Shown one piece after another: positions 10,977-22,373 of a DNA stretch of 64,000 bases. The stretch is from Posidonia oceanica (Eukaryota > Streptophyta > Magnoliopsida > Alismatales > Posidoniaceae): positions 15,704,001 to 15,768,000 of the forward strand of contig JAZBRS010000050.1 of the NCBI GenBank assembly GCA_037176725.1, read 5' to 3'. Made by a program: the position numbers and the translations under genes. Each line of letters begins with the position of its first letter. Positions within the stretch are counted from its first letter, which is position 1. Below the pieces are notes generated by a model. That model ran no database searches. It saw nothing but the letters and a program-made list of their open reading frames with translations, and was not told where the DNA came from.

Positions 10977-13612
10977 TTGCACCTGCGACGCGACTCCATC
11001 TCCACGCTCCCTTCTTCCAACACAGCCTCCTCGAGCAACCGAGCATCGTCTCCAACCACATCGTCCTTCCCTACGCCTCGCTCGACCAGCCTCAACATAC
11101 GCCCCGCTCCGCCGTCCTCTACTACGCCCCGTTCAAAAAAGCCTTTGCCGGTAAGAAAACGATCGATATCTCGGCACTGTCTAGTATTCCGGTAACTCAT
11201 TACCATTTGTTTGGGTTTATTTCAAGGGAAATAAAGTTCCAGCACTTCGGTCGAATCGTTACCGATCTTCCTTACGGTTTCAGAAAGTGTCGACGGTAAG
11301 TAAGCAACAACTCACCTCTTCCTGTAACCCATACGTGGAATAGGTTTTCGTTTCTTCTCACAAATGGCCGACAAGGAAATGTTCAATCTTGGCTTGACCC
11401 AGGAAATGGCCAGTAAAGACAAAAGCTCAACTCCATCAAAGAATACAAGTAAGTCAAAATCGAAAACCACAACTAAAAAAAGAAAAGAAGTTGTCATTGG
11501 GAAATCCTCAGTTCCAACGAGGACAGAAACAAGTAACAAAAATTGCATTACGATTTAGTTCTTCCTTGTTTTAGTTTTTCTCATACAAATATACAATTAC
11601 AAAAACAATTTATACTCACTACAGACATTCCACATGTTCTAATGGATGTGATAAGCTCAACAAAGGAAAATGCGACGAAGAGTACATTTTCAAAGTAATA
11701 AATTTTGATACGTTACTATTCCATTGCATATTAGTAATACAATTCTTTAATACAGTATCATCATCCTATAATCGTGATACGGTTCTATAATATAGTACCA
11801 TTACAGCAAAGTGATAATGTTCTAGATAACTCTTACATTCCGAATCGTGATACTATTCTTTATATTTAATCCATTGCATAATGGTGATATGATTCTTTAT
11901 TAGTAATCGTCACAGTACAGTGATACTGATTTGTATAACAATTTCATGCAAAATTGTGATACAGTTCTACATTTCTCCTGATTGCAAAATTGCTATACTA
12001 TTTTTTACAGTTTAGTATCAGTATTGAAGATATTGTTAAGTGATACAATTGTATTTCTGTTTATTGTGTTAATAGTCCAAGTGAGATGTGTCTCTCTGGC
12101 ATATGTGAAGTTCATGAAGACCATCTCTTTACCGGAGGAAGCGGTCCAGATAATAAAAGTGACACCAAATGGTCATTTTTATGAAATGTCGATTAGTAAG
12201 ATAGCGATTAATGAACTTGAAACATTGCTATCACGATATATTGGAAAAGGTTGTTTTATATTGGGTGACACAACCTATGAATTTAAAATGGGAGATGTAA
12301 AAGTCATTTTGGGGATACCAAATGGGAATAGGAAAATAATAGAAAAGAAAAATCAGTCAGAAACTTCTACATTGTACACTATCTTCCAGCTTGACATAAG
12401 GGTGAGATGGGCGGTTGTAGAGAGAAAGATGAAGGAGATATTGGAGGGGGAAGAACAACCAGACATTCATATTGTCGTGAAGTTATAGATTTATCTAATC
12501 TTCACGACATTCATTATGCCAGACTCTGATAGCGGTGTAAACATTGGATCACTGAGTTACATTGACAACTTAAATGAGCTGCACAAGTATGATTGGGCCA
12601 ATTATGTCCATAAAGTTATAGTCAACTGTATGGATAATTTGAAGTCCTACTGTTTAGGATGCACATGGGCACTACTGGTAAGCTTTTTATAAACTTTTTC
12701 AACAATTACATTAAAGAAGAAACAGTATTACTAATTGACAACTCTACTACCAGGTTTGGACATATAAGAAGAATCCTGGTATTCAAGTGCTATATCCAGA
12801 TGCTACACCATTACTCAAAAAAAAGTGTAAAATTACACAATCAATTAATAATATTCTGCCAGCAAAAAGGAAGAACATAAGAAGTTATAAAAATGTTTTT
12901 GTTTAGTAATACTGTTTACCTTCCTAGATGCTAATTTTTAATTATTATGTGCAACTCTAACAAATGTCTGCTCCCTTAGGACAACATTGCAAAGAACAAT
13001 GATGATTACCATGGGAAGACAGAAGCTGGACCTTCATTTACTAAGGTTAAAATATTTGCTCAATTTAGATATTGTACTAAATACACTAGTTTTTAAAAAT
13101 TGAAACATTGTACTGTAGTTTTAATGTAGTAAACCATTATAGTTTAGTTCCACATAACTAAAAACATAAGAAGAAAAAGTATATAATTCAGAAACAACTG
13201 ATTTTGACTATTTTACTAACTTGTAGAAGGTAAAAAAAGTTTGACTTGAAGAGGAAGACCACAGCATTTCTAATCTACAAAATGATTTCAACATATTGAA
13301 GACTGACTTCAATTCCCTGATGCAACACGTCAATGAACTGAATGTTGAGATCAACTTCTGCAAAGTTGGGATGAACGATATATTGAAAAGACTGTCGACG
13401 GTAGAGATGGAAAATAAAGAATTAAAAAGACAGATTAACAAACTTTCCAACAATGGTAAAGGATTGAAGAACAAACCAACAGCCACCACTGAAGTCAACA
13501 TCAGTGATGATGAGGTTGTTAATAGAAAAAGATCAGGTGAAGCAAGTACAAGTGCACCAATTATAGATGAAGAAGAAGATGATATTCCTCTGATAAATCG
13601 GCTTCGACAACA
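10977..13612 (+). pseudogene. left-arm copy of an unidentified multi-exon gene
   Basis: Exon-like blocks: 10977-11153, Ser/Thr/Pro-rich, ending at a GTAAGA donor; a short block ending GTAAGT at 11295; 11364-11535, starting MADKEMFNLGLTQEM, with a Lys/Ser-rich nuclear-signal-like run; and 12085-12640 and onwards, with FMKTISLPEEAVQIIKV, ILGIPNGNRKI and YDWANY. The last block is a coiled-coil segment at 13230-13480 (MENKELKRQINKL) followed by an acidic tail. The third part resembles the N-terminal domains of plant-mobile-domain/Ulp1-type TE genes, but I cannot name it with certainty. A TAG at 12487 breaks the frame where the right arm keeps TGG. Confidence 0.55.
11771..12022 (+). repeat. ~36-bp degenerate minisatellite (left arm)
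   Basis: Units begin at about 11771, 11808, 11843, 11881, 11917, 11952 and 11987, a spacing of 35-38 bp. Each starts with a variant of AT(C/T)GTGATAC followed by GTTCT or ATTCT and a TATA-like run. It lies between two exon-like blocks of the arm gene, so it may be intronic. Confidence 0.65.
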
Positions 13613-13652
13613 TTTATGTTCAATAACTTCACATTTGCTACACCCTCAGCAC

Positions 13653-16347
13653 ATTTATCAGAGGAATATCATCTTCTTCTTCATCTACATTTGGTGCACT
13701 TGTACTTGCTTCACCTGATCTTTTTCTATTAACAACCTCATCATCATTGATGTTGTCTTCAGTGGTGGTTGTTGGTTTGTTCTTCAACCCTTACCATTGT
13801 TGGAAAGTTCATTAATCAGTCCTTTTAACTCTTTATTTTCCATCTCTACCGTCGACAGCCTTTTCAATATATCGTTCATCCCAACTTTGCAGAAGTTGAT
13901 CTCAACATTCAGTTCATTGACGTGTTGCTTCAGGGAATTGAAGTCAGTCTTCAATATGTTGAAATCATTTTGTAGATTAGAAATGTTGTGGTCTTCCTCT
14001 TCAAGTCGAACTTTTTTTACCTTCAACAAGTTAGTAAAGTAGTCAAAATCAATTGTTTCTAAATTATATACTTTTTCTTCTTATGTTTTTAGTTATGTGG
14101 AACAAAACTATAACGGTTTACTACATTAAAACTACAGTACAATGTTTCCGTTTTTAAAAAACTAGTGTATATAGTACAATGTCTAAATTGAGCAAATATT
14201 CTAACCTTAGTGAATAAAGGTCCAACTTCTGTCTTCCCATGGTAATCATCATTTTTCTTTGCAATGTTGTCCTAAGGGAGCAGACATTTGTTAGAGTTGC
14301 ACATAATAATTAAAAATTAGCATCTAGGAAGGTAAACAGTATTACTAAACAAAAACATTTTTATAACTTCTTATGTTCTTCCTTTTTGCTGGCAGAATAT
14401 TATTAATTGATTGTGTAATTTTACACTTTTTTTTGAGTAATGGTGTAGCATCTGGATATAGCACTTGAATACCAGGATTCTTCTCATATGCCTAAACCTG
14501 GTAGTAGAGTTGTCAATTAGTAATACTGTTTCTTCTTTAATGTAATTGTTGAAAAAGTTTATAAAAAGCTTACCAGTAGTGCCCATGTGCATTCTAAATA
14601 GTAGGACTTCAAATTGTCCATACAGTTGACTATAACTTTATGGGTATAATTGGCCCAATCATACTTGTGCAGCTCATTTAAGTTGTCAATGTAACTCAGT
14701 GATCCAATGTTTACACCGCCATCAGAGTCTGGCATAATGAATGTCGTGAAGATTAGATAAATCCATAACTTCACGACAATATGAATGTCTGGCTGTTCTT
14801 CCCCTTCCAATATCTCCTTCATCTTTCTCTCTACAACCGTCCATCTCACCCTTATGTCAAGCTGGAAGATAGTGTACAATGTAGAAGTTTCTGACTGATT
14901 TTTCTTTTCTATTATTTTCCTATTCCCATTTGGTATCCCCAAAATGACTTTTATATCTCCTATTTTAAATTCATAGGTTGTGTCACCCAATATGAAACAA
15001 CCTTTTCCAATATATCGTGATAGCAATGTTTCAAGTTCATTAATCGCTATCTTACTAATCGACATTTCATAAAAATGACCATTTGGTGTCACTTTTATTA
15101 TCTAGACCGCTTCCTCTGGTAAAGAGATGGTCTTCATGAACTTCACATATGCCAGAGAGACACATCTCACTTGGACTATTAACACAATAAACAGAAAACA
15201 ATTGTATCACTTAACAATATCTTCAATACTGATACTAAACTGTAAAAAATAGTATAGCAATTTTGCAATCAGAAGAAATGTAGAACTGTATCACAATTTT
15301 GCATGAAATTGTTATACAGATCAGTATCACTATACTGTGACGATTACTAATAAAGAATCATATCACCATTATGCAATGGATTAAATATAAAGAATAATAT
15401 CACGATTCGGAATGTAAGAGTTATCTAGAATATTATCACTTTGCTGTAATGATACTATATTATAGAACCGTATCACGATTATAGGATGATGATACTGTAT
15501 TAAAGAATTGTATTACTAATATGCAATGGAATAGTAACGTATCAAAATTTATTACTTTGAAAACGTACTCTTTGTCGCATTTTCTCTTGTTGAGCTTATC
15601 ACATCCATTGGAACATGTGGAATGTCTGTAGTGAGTACAAATCGTTTTTGTAATTGTATATTTGTATGAGAAAAACTAAAACAAGGAACAAGTGTTTCTG
15701 TCCTCGTTGGAACTGAGGATTTCCCAATGACAACTTCTTTTCTTTTTTTAGTTGTGGTTTTCGGTTTTGACTTACTCGTATTCTTTGATGGAGTTGAGCT
15801 TTTGTCTTTACTGGCCATTTCCTAGGTCAAGCCAAGATTGAACATTTCCCTGTCGGCCATTTGTGAGAAGAAACGAAAACCTATTCCACGTGCAAAGAGT
15901 GATTAAATCTTGTTCCATAGTCGTATTTAATTGAAATATACCAAACAAAATTGATTTGGGTTACTGGATGGTGATAAAGTAACAAAATACCAAATGGGTT
16001 ACAGGAATAGGCGAGTTGTTGCTTACTTACCGTCGACGCTTTCTGAAACCGTAAGGAAGATTGGTAACGATTCGACCGGAGTGCGAACTTTATTTCCCTT
16101 GAAATAAACCCAAACAAATGGTAATGAGTTACCGGAATACTAGATAGTGTCGAGATATCAGTCGTTTTCTTACCAACGAAGGCTTTTTTGAACGGGACGT
16201 AGTAGAGGACGGCGGAGCGAGGCGTACGTTGAGGCTGGTCGAGCGAGGCGTAGGGAAGGACGATGTGGTCGGAGACGATGCTCGATTGCTCAAGGAGGCT
16301 GTGTTGGAAGAGGGGAGCGTGGAGGCGGAGTCGCGTTGTAGGTGCAA
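13653..16347 (-). pseudogene. right-arm copy of the same gene, convergent with the left copy
   Basis: It has the same blocks in reverse order. The Ser/Thr-rich exon is at 16347-16170 and the Lys/Ser-rich exon at 15818-15690. The central domain is at 15160-14560, where Trp is kept at the site of the left-arm TAG, and the coiled coil is at 14029-13784. It has its own nonsense codon near 15103-15105 (TAG where the left arm has CAG). The two copies point at each other across the 54-bp centre. Read-through transcription of either would therefore produce RNA able to fold into a long hairpin. Confidence 0.55.
15225..15485 (-). repeat. ~36-bp degenerate minisatellite (right arm)
   Basis: Inverse copy of the 11771-12022 repeat block, with the same GTGATAC-type units on the minus strand (for example GTATCACGATT at 15472). 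It forms part of the right arm. Confidence 0.6.
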
Positions 16348-16705
16348 ATCGTGACGACAGAAAATGTGAGGGTTCTGAGAGGAAATCCCAAGTGATTTTC
16401 TTTCGTTTTTGTCACCGACGGTTGTTACAGGTTGGGTTTATGTCATCCAATATTTGTCGCGGGAATCGTGTAAATCAATATTTAAAAAAAACAAATAAAA
16501 GTGTGGTGGTTTTGGTTAGCAGTGTTGGTTTGGGTGGAAATGGCTGTTTTGAATGGATGGTCATGATTGATATGATCTAAGAGGGTATTTTGAGGGAGGG
16601 TATAAGAGCTATATACTATATATATATATATATATATATGCATCACAAAAAGGGATTTTGCGTTAATTCAAATAAGAAAAGGTTATTCAGTCTATGATAA
16701 ATAAC

Positions 16706-18277
16706 CTGAACAGTATCCAGAAGGTTTGGAACAGCTGGAAGAACTTGCCTCCTAAAAATTAAAAGCAAATTGCAAATAGTCAGTTCCACAGGCAGTTTGA
16801 GAGATCTCGGAAAAATTAGATACACAAGTTTAGTTATATATGAAAAAGACATAGATGTTGTAAAATGATGAATCCTCGTCCCACATATGTGTATTAGGAA
16901 AGAACAATGCTCCATAGATGCTTGGATATCTGTAAACGATTACACGTGGTCTATGCCAACCTGTAACTGCTACTTTGCCAGAAGTTTCTATTATTTAAAA
17001 ATGGGAAGTTATCTCCTAAGGTCTAGAACTAAGGATACTACAATGTGAATACTAGAAGATAACGATAGTAAAGCACGTATATCGATTTAAAACATGCTAC
17101 ACTAAAGCACGTACATCGATGTAGAGTAGACTTAATGTTGTCATTGAAAAAGATTGCCATTGAAATAGCAAAGATATGACCAAAAGTTGACTACAAAAAC
17201 AAGAAAAATAAGTTTTCATTTTAGTGAAAATCAGAGTAGAATTAATGTTGGAGATGTTGGTTTCAATCTAGGCCATAGAAATCAATCCAAAGATTGACAA
17301 ACAAGAAGCATATGGACAAGATAGATGCAACCAGACCGCATCTCAAAATACATTAAATGAGAATTCCAAGCTCTGAACACTAGGTGCTACACAATGCTTG
17401 GTTATACTAAGAGCGATAATTTCCTGGATACAAACACGTAATACATACAATAAAAGATGCACCTTCCTAGGAGTTGCTTTCCAATATCCATTAGATCTGC
17501 AACTGACTTATCTCCATCACGGACAAACTCCAAAATCTGCAGATTGAGTGAATTTCCCAAATTTAGATGTTGTAATTTCTTTCGTGAATTTGCATAAGAA
17601 CATTTTAGTGGCTACGAAATATATACAAAGTGGAGAATCTAATATTTGGGGCCTAAAATACTCAGTGGGCTGGTGTCAAGCACTCTTGGATACAAATCTG
17701 GTACATATACATGGTAAAAGAAACCAAGTACGACCACTCAAAGAAAAATTACACGACAATTATCATGAAAACATTTCCTTGCCTTTAAATTCTGTGTTTA
17801 CTGAATTTGCTATAAATCTGCTGACACAAAGACAACGTACGAGGAGCTAGACCGGACAATGTGCATCTATGAGCACAAGTTGCAAAGGCCATGGCAGCTT
17901 AGTTATGTGAGTTAACCATGATTCGTGAATCCTTATCTAATTAATGTGCCATCAACCTCTAGAAACAATTACCAAGTCCCTCTACGTTTAGTTTACCATC
18001 TGGTTCCTTTATCCTCTCCTTTGAGTCCCTTCGGAAGTGAAGAAATATGATCATCTAGAATTAAATTTTCACACGTCTTTTTTGTTCGATAATTCTCAAT
18101 CAGAGGCCGACCGCCCACATAGACGTCGTTCACTTTGGGCAAAGAGAATACCTGCGTGGCGATGAGGGCGACGGCCTCGGTGTAGTTGAGGCGGAGGCCG
18201 CGGGCGAGGCGCTTCTGCGCCAGGTGCCCGGCGCCGTGCAGCGCCAATTTCTCCGCCTCCCTCGGTGCCAACCTCAT
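16706..18277 (-). pseudogene. URE: urease, first three exons only (5' fragment)
   Basis: Urease hydrolyses urea to ammonia and carbamate in the plant cytosol; plant urease is one chain fusing the gamma, beta and alpha parts. Three exons with canonical borders encode the first 82 residues, within the gamma part. Exon 1 (18277-18152, 42 aa) has [14 protein letters not shown] and [17 protein letters not shown], then a GT donor. Exon 2 (17536-17463) reads [20 protein letters not shown]. Exon 3 (16751-16706) reads RRQVLPAVPNLLDTVQ. Reading phases match across both introns (615 and 711 bp). No nonsense codon is seen. The next exons and the whole nickel-binding alpha part are absent from the window; the giant inverted repeat begins about 80 bp beyond exon 3. 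The gene is either truncated, or split by insertions with its remainder beyond the left edge. Confidence 0.9.
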
Positions 18278-18283
18278 CCCCTC

Positions 18284-18304
18284 CTCTCTCTCTCTCTCTC
18301 TCTC
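18284..18304 (-). repeat. GA/CT microsatellite in the urease 5' leader
   Basis: A (CT)n run on the plus strand, so (GA)n on the urease sense strand, ending just upstream of the ATG at 18277. GA repeats in plant 5' leaders can bind BPC/GAGA-type factors; here that role is only a possibility. Confidence 0.7.
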
Positions 18305-18573
18305 GCACTCTGTCAGGGATAAGGAAGAAGAAAGTCGTTGCCGCCTCTAGTACTACTCTCTCTCCGCTGATAAAATAAGTGCAAGTACTGATCTGGGCTC
18401 AACATTTTGTTGTTCTTCAATGTCGACGCGTGATGATGTTCTTTTTTAACTAGAAGGGATGAGATGATTATTCTTAGATGTCAAAATCAAAACTACAAGT
18501 ACTATTGTCATTTAATGAGAAATGGGAACAAACACCAAATGTGATATGCAGACATTTTCAACCATCCAAATGA
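18305..18573 (-). promoter_or_regulatory. remnant of the urease promoter region
   Basis: About 270 bp remain between the urease leader and the MULE insertion site. No convincing TATA box was seen. The 9-bp sequence TCCAAATGA at 18565-18573 is the MULE target duplication. Sequence from 25533 rightwards continues the original locus. Confidence 0.4.
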
Positions 18574-18683
18574 GGGAAATCTTTTAAAATAATATTATTT
18601 TAAAAACTTATTACAAAAATAGTTCTCCTCCTAAATTATTTTCAAAGTCTTCGATGGATTCAGGTGGACTCTACGTGTCTATT
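18574..18683 (+). repeat. MULE left terminal inverted repeat
   Basis: It aligns with the reverse complement of 25414-25523 over its length, including AATAATATTATTTT, ACTTATTACAAAAATA and CAGGTGGAC. Differences are scattered substitutions and small gaps. Confidence 0.88.
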
Positions 18684-18715
18684 GATCTGTTAGCATTTCT
18701 TTTCTATTTTTTACT

Positions 18716-18860
18716 GAATTCGACACTTATATTGTCGAATTCAATTAATAGTAAATCACAATTTGTCTCGTTGAACTCGGCAACAATAACACCAGATTCC
18801 TTATTTCGTTCAATTCAAAGCAAGGATTGTTGAATTTGGCATTTTAAACACCGAATTCAT
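18716..18860 (+). repeat. MULE left subterminal palindromic motifs
   Basis: GAATTCGACACTT at 18716 pairs with TTGTCGAATTC ending at 18742. Looser versions occur at 18772 (GAACTCGGCAAC) and 18829-18858 (GAATTTGGC...CCGAATTC). The same words occur at the right end. They could be transposase-binding sites; that is an inference. Confidence 0.6.
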
Positions 18861-19401
18861 TTAAAGTAGAACTCGATCTGCTACAAAACCCGACGGTCGA
18901 GCAGTAGGCCATTTCCATCCCTTCTGCGCTCTCAGCTCTCTTCACTCAGTCCCCACTCCGACGCTGCCCCGACTATGGTCCCTACTCTGGTTGTTTTCGG
19001 TGTTACAAATGCCGACATTGCGTTCTACTTCGGCTCCCATTCTACAAGGTATTTTGATTGTTTTGGGTTACTAGATAATATTGTGTTATACATATTACAT
19101 TGCAGCTACATTGTGTCTATTGTGTTTTGCATATTGTGTTTTGCAACTACTACATTGTGTTTTGAGCTGCTATTGTGTTTTGCAGTTACAGGCATTGCAT
19201 TTTGCAACTATTATGATTTGGGTTGCGTATTGGCTCTTTTTGGGTTTAGACATATGTTGTGCATATTAGTGTCAGGCATTCTATATGATTCCTGTTCTCA
19301 TATTATCTTTCTTTTTTGAAATTTTGATCCATGTTGTTGAGATTTTTCAACCTTACAATGATAATATTTGAACATATGTTTCTTTAATTTGTAATTGCAA
19401 T

Positions 19402-22082
19402 ATGGAAAATTGTATGGTACCAATATTAGTTCACTGGGATGGAAATGTCGTTATGGATGGAAAAACTCCGCACTATGAGGGTGGTGCTTCTAAATTAGTC
19501 GATTTACGTCGTAAAAGTAAATTAATAGATTTGAAGAATAAAGTGTTTGAACTTACTAGATTTGATCGACGTTATTATGATATTAAAATATCATGCAAGT
19601 GGCCTTTGCATTGCTCGTCAACTTATGTTGAAATCACAGATGATGACACAATGGAGGTTATGCTGGGCTTGACTGATAAAATGCTTACTGTAGAAGTGTA
19701 TATGGAAAAATTAGATTTAGATTATGGAACTTTTTTTTCTACAGAGCTAGATTATGGAACTTTGTCTCAAGCACATTTCGCACATGTTACCACAAACTTC
19801 ACTCAAATATTGGACTCCGATGTTGATTCAACCGAGTTTAACAATCCCAAGCATAGTATGACTGTTAATCCAAGCTTTGTTCAATACACTCCAGGATTTG
19901 AAACTGTGGCACCAACTGTAAGATTACAATATCTTCATGGACAATAATAAATGTGCATTTTTTGTTGTAAATAAATAGATGATCATATATTTCTTTGAAG
20001 TTAACATATGTCAAAAAAAATCGTAGGAGTTCCAAATCAATGGAGTGCGTTCTCTCCATACCATCATAATGTGCATTCGTCCACATATGAAGTTGGTGGA
20101 TCCTCAAGTCATGCCCCTCCTCAACCAAACTTAGATTTGCCATCATATCATCATGCTCCTTTTTAACCGAATGTGGACTTACCATTGTATCATGTGCAAA
20201 ACAACACAGAACAACATGATATGGAAAATAATACAAAGGATTTTGAATTGAATGATCAATTTCCAAGCGATGAAGACCAACCCATAAAAGAAGGAACTAA
20301 TACTGTTCACTCTATGTTACATGCATTAAACAATAAAGTAGATGATTATGTTAATGAACATTACATAAATAATGAATACCGTGAACCATTGGAAGAGCTT
20401 TCTAACATATTTGATAATGAAGAATGGATGGAAAATTCTGTGGTAGAAGATGCAGTTCGTCCTATATTTCTTAACACTAAAGAGGGTTATGTGCACAAAA
20501 ATGTTGATGGTATACCAGCTAATGTAGGTCATGCTTTTTGGTCTGACAAAATTTTTCCCACTAAAAAAGACTTAGTACATGCATTGCAAGCGTGGCACTT
20601 GAATCATTTTGTGCAGTACACAGTTGTTACATCCTCAAAGAGTAAATATACAATGAAGTGTATACAAGATGGTTGTCCATGGAGATTACATGCATCTGTG
20701 CTTAAGGGAAAAACTTTCTTCAAAATTAAGAGTTATACTTCAAACCACACTTGTAACAATCCAAACTTGTTGTCTAGTCATAGACAATGCAGTTCAACCT
20801 TCATTTGCAGGCTAATACTTTCATCAGTGAAAATGAGAATTACTTTTTCTCCAGTGGAAATTATTGAAAGGGTGAAGACTGGAAAAATGATTGACATCAC
20901 TTACCAGAAGGCATGGCATGCAAGAGTAAAAGCATTGAGAATCATATATGATGGAGAGGAAGAATCATTTGCCGATCTAAGACGATTCATGAGTGTTTTA
21001 CAAGCATCTAATCTAGGAACAGTGGTGGATTTTACATCTGACTATGTTACACTTGGTGTTCAACGCCTTTATCATATCTTTTGGGCTTTTAGCGCCTCAA
21101 TTGCTGGATTTCGTAGTTACAAGCCCATCATTTCCATAGATGGCACACATCTATATGGAAAATATCAAGGATCATTATTTATTGCTACAAATTGTGATGC
21201 AAACAATGTTCTATTTCCACTAGCTTTTGCAATTGTGGAGAAAGAAAGAATAAATGCTTTGACTTGGTTTCTATATCGAATTGTGAATCTTGTAACAAAT
21301 CAAACGGGATTGTATATTATTAGTGATCAGTTCACGGGTTTGACTACAGTTGTGAGAGAACAATTTCCTCTAAAGTTGGGACATGTACATCGTCATTGTC
21401 TACATCATATGAGAGCAAATTTATCTAAAGCACACAAAGAATCCAAGTTACTTGAGAAATTTTATGAGTTTGGAGCAGAAGGCAATATGACTAAGTTCTA
21501 CAAAAGACTTGAGGAAATCAAGAAAACTTATCCTGATGGTTATAGGTGGATAATAGAACAAGAACATCTATGCTATTATGCACTTGTATTCGATAATGGA
21601 AGGAGATATTGCCTCATGACAACAAACATGTCCGAAAGTTTCAATAATGTTTTGAGAGTGCTCGAGGTCTTCCAGTCACTGCATTGGTACTTAGGATATT
21701 TTTACATCTAAACAAGTTTTTCGTAAAAAGACATAAAGATAGTCTCGAAATGCACACCTTCTTTGCATCAAAGGTGGAATAGATGCTTCAAAAAGCTACT
21801 GAAAATGCAAGATACCTACGGATTTAAGCGTATCAAGGTCATGTTTATCAAATAACATCTACACATGGTAACAATTATGAGATATACTTGAATGGGGAGG
21901 AAACAAAATGTAGTTGTGCATATATGCAACTACGAAAAGTACCTTGTTTACATGTTATTATCGTTTGTTCTCAAAATTATGCCAACATTCATACTGTTTC
22001 CTTGGTGAATAGACATTTTCAGAGCTCAGCTTATACTCCCATTTTTCATCCAATCTCCGACAAAAGATATTGGCCAGAGTGA
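19402..22082 (+). pseudogene. MuDR-type MULE transposase, broken
   Basis: The transposase cuts at the element ends through a DDE catalytic core. Exon 1 (19402-19917, 172 aa, ATG start) has a PB1-like N-terminal domain (VEITDDDTMEVML) and ends at a GTAAGA donor; an acceptor lies at 20025-20026. The main open frame 20173-21711 has the MuDR DNA-binding region (CIQDGCPWRLHA), then the core: ISIDGTHLYGKY with Asp, YIISDQFTGL with Asp, and TTNMSESFNN with Glu. A SWIM zinc finger follows in another frame at 21888-22082 (CSCAYMQLRKVPCLHV). Damage: a TAA at about 20165, a frameshift near 21665, and further stops at about 21778 and 21826. It therefore cannot give a complete protein. Confidence 0.92.
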
Positions 22083-22373
22083 GTATCTCCTTACATGCTA
22101 CCTCCAACTGAAACACGTAAATATGGTAGACCAAAGTCCACAAGAATCAGAAATGAAATTGATGAAAATAGTAGTAGAAGAGTGAAATGTGGTATATATA
22201 AGGAAATTGGACACAATAAGTCAACCTATCCAAGTAGATAGGTAAGTTGTTTATAAATAACTCATGTAAATATTTTATTTAAACGATTATGTTAACTGAT
22301 ATGTTAGTTGTTTCAAAATTTCCGGTTTATTTTGTTAAATGGGGTGCTAACTCATGAAAATTTTGAAATGCAG

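Larger units (their letters stand above)
10700..16625. mobile_element. giant inverted-repeat (foldback-like) element, arms ~2.9 kb
   Basis: Sequence from about 10700 to 13598 is repeated in inverse orientation from 13653 to about 16625, around a 54-bp unique centre (13599-13652). At the centre the coordinates of paired bases add up to 27251. At the outer ends they add up to about 27324; the difference is a roughly 75-bp segment present only in the right arm near 15905-16000. The outer ends share CCTCCCTCAAAATACCCTCTTA and an AT-rich terminal run. In about 310 aligned bases of one exon I counted six differences, all transitions. The arms are therefore related but old, which argues against an assembly fold-back. 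No clear target duplication was found; a foldback or MULE-like element is the likely class. Confidence 0.88.

Noticed and set aside
10700..16625. Assembly fold-back artefact as the cause of the inverted repeat
   Set aside because: The arms differ by scattered transitions, separate nonsense codons and a roughly 75-bp indel, which an artefact would not create.
10700..16625. Helitron as the class of the inverted-repeat element
   Set aside because: Helitrons lack terminal inverted repeats, and no CTRR end with hairpin or Rep/helicase motif is visible.
18096..18308. Arg/Glu/Gly-rich frame opposite phase to urease exon 1
   Set aside because: Shadow of the GA repeat and the GC-rich urease exon.
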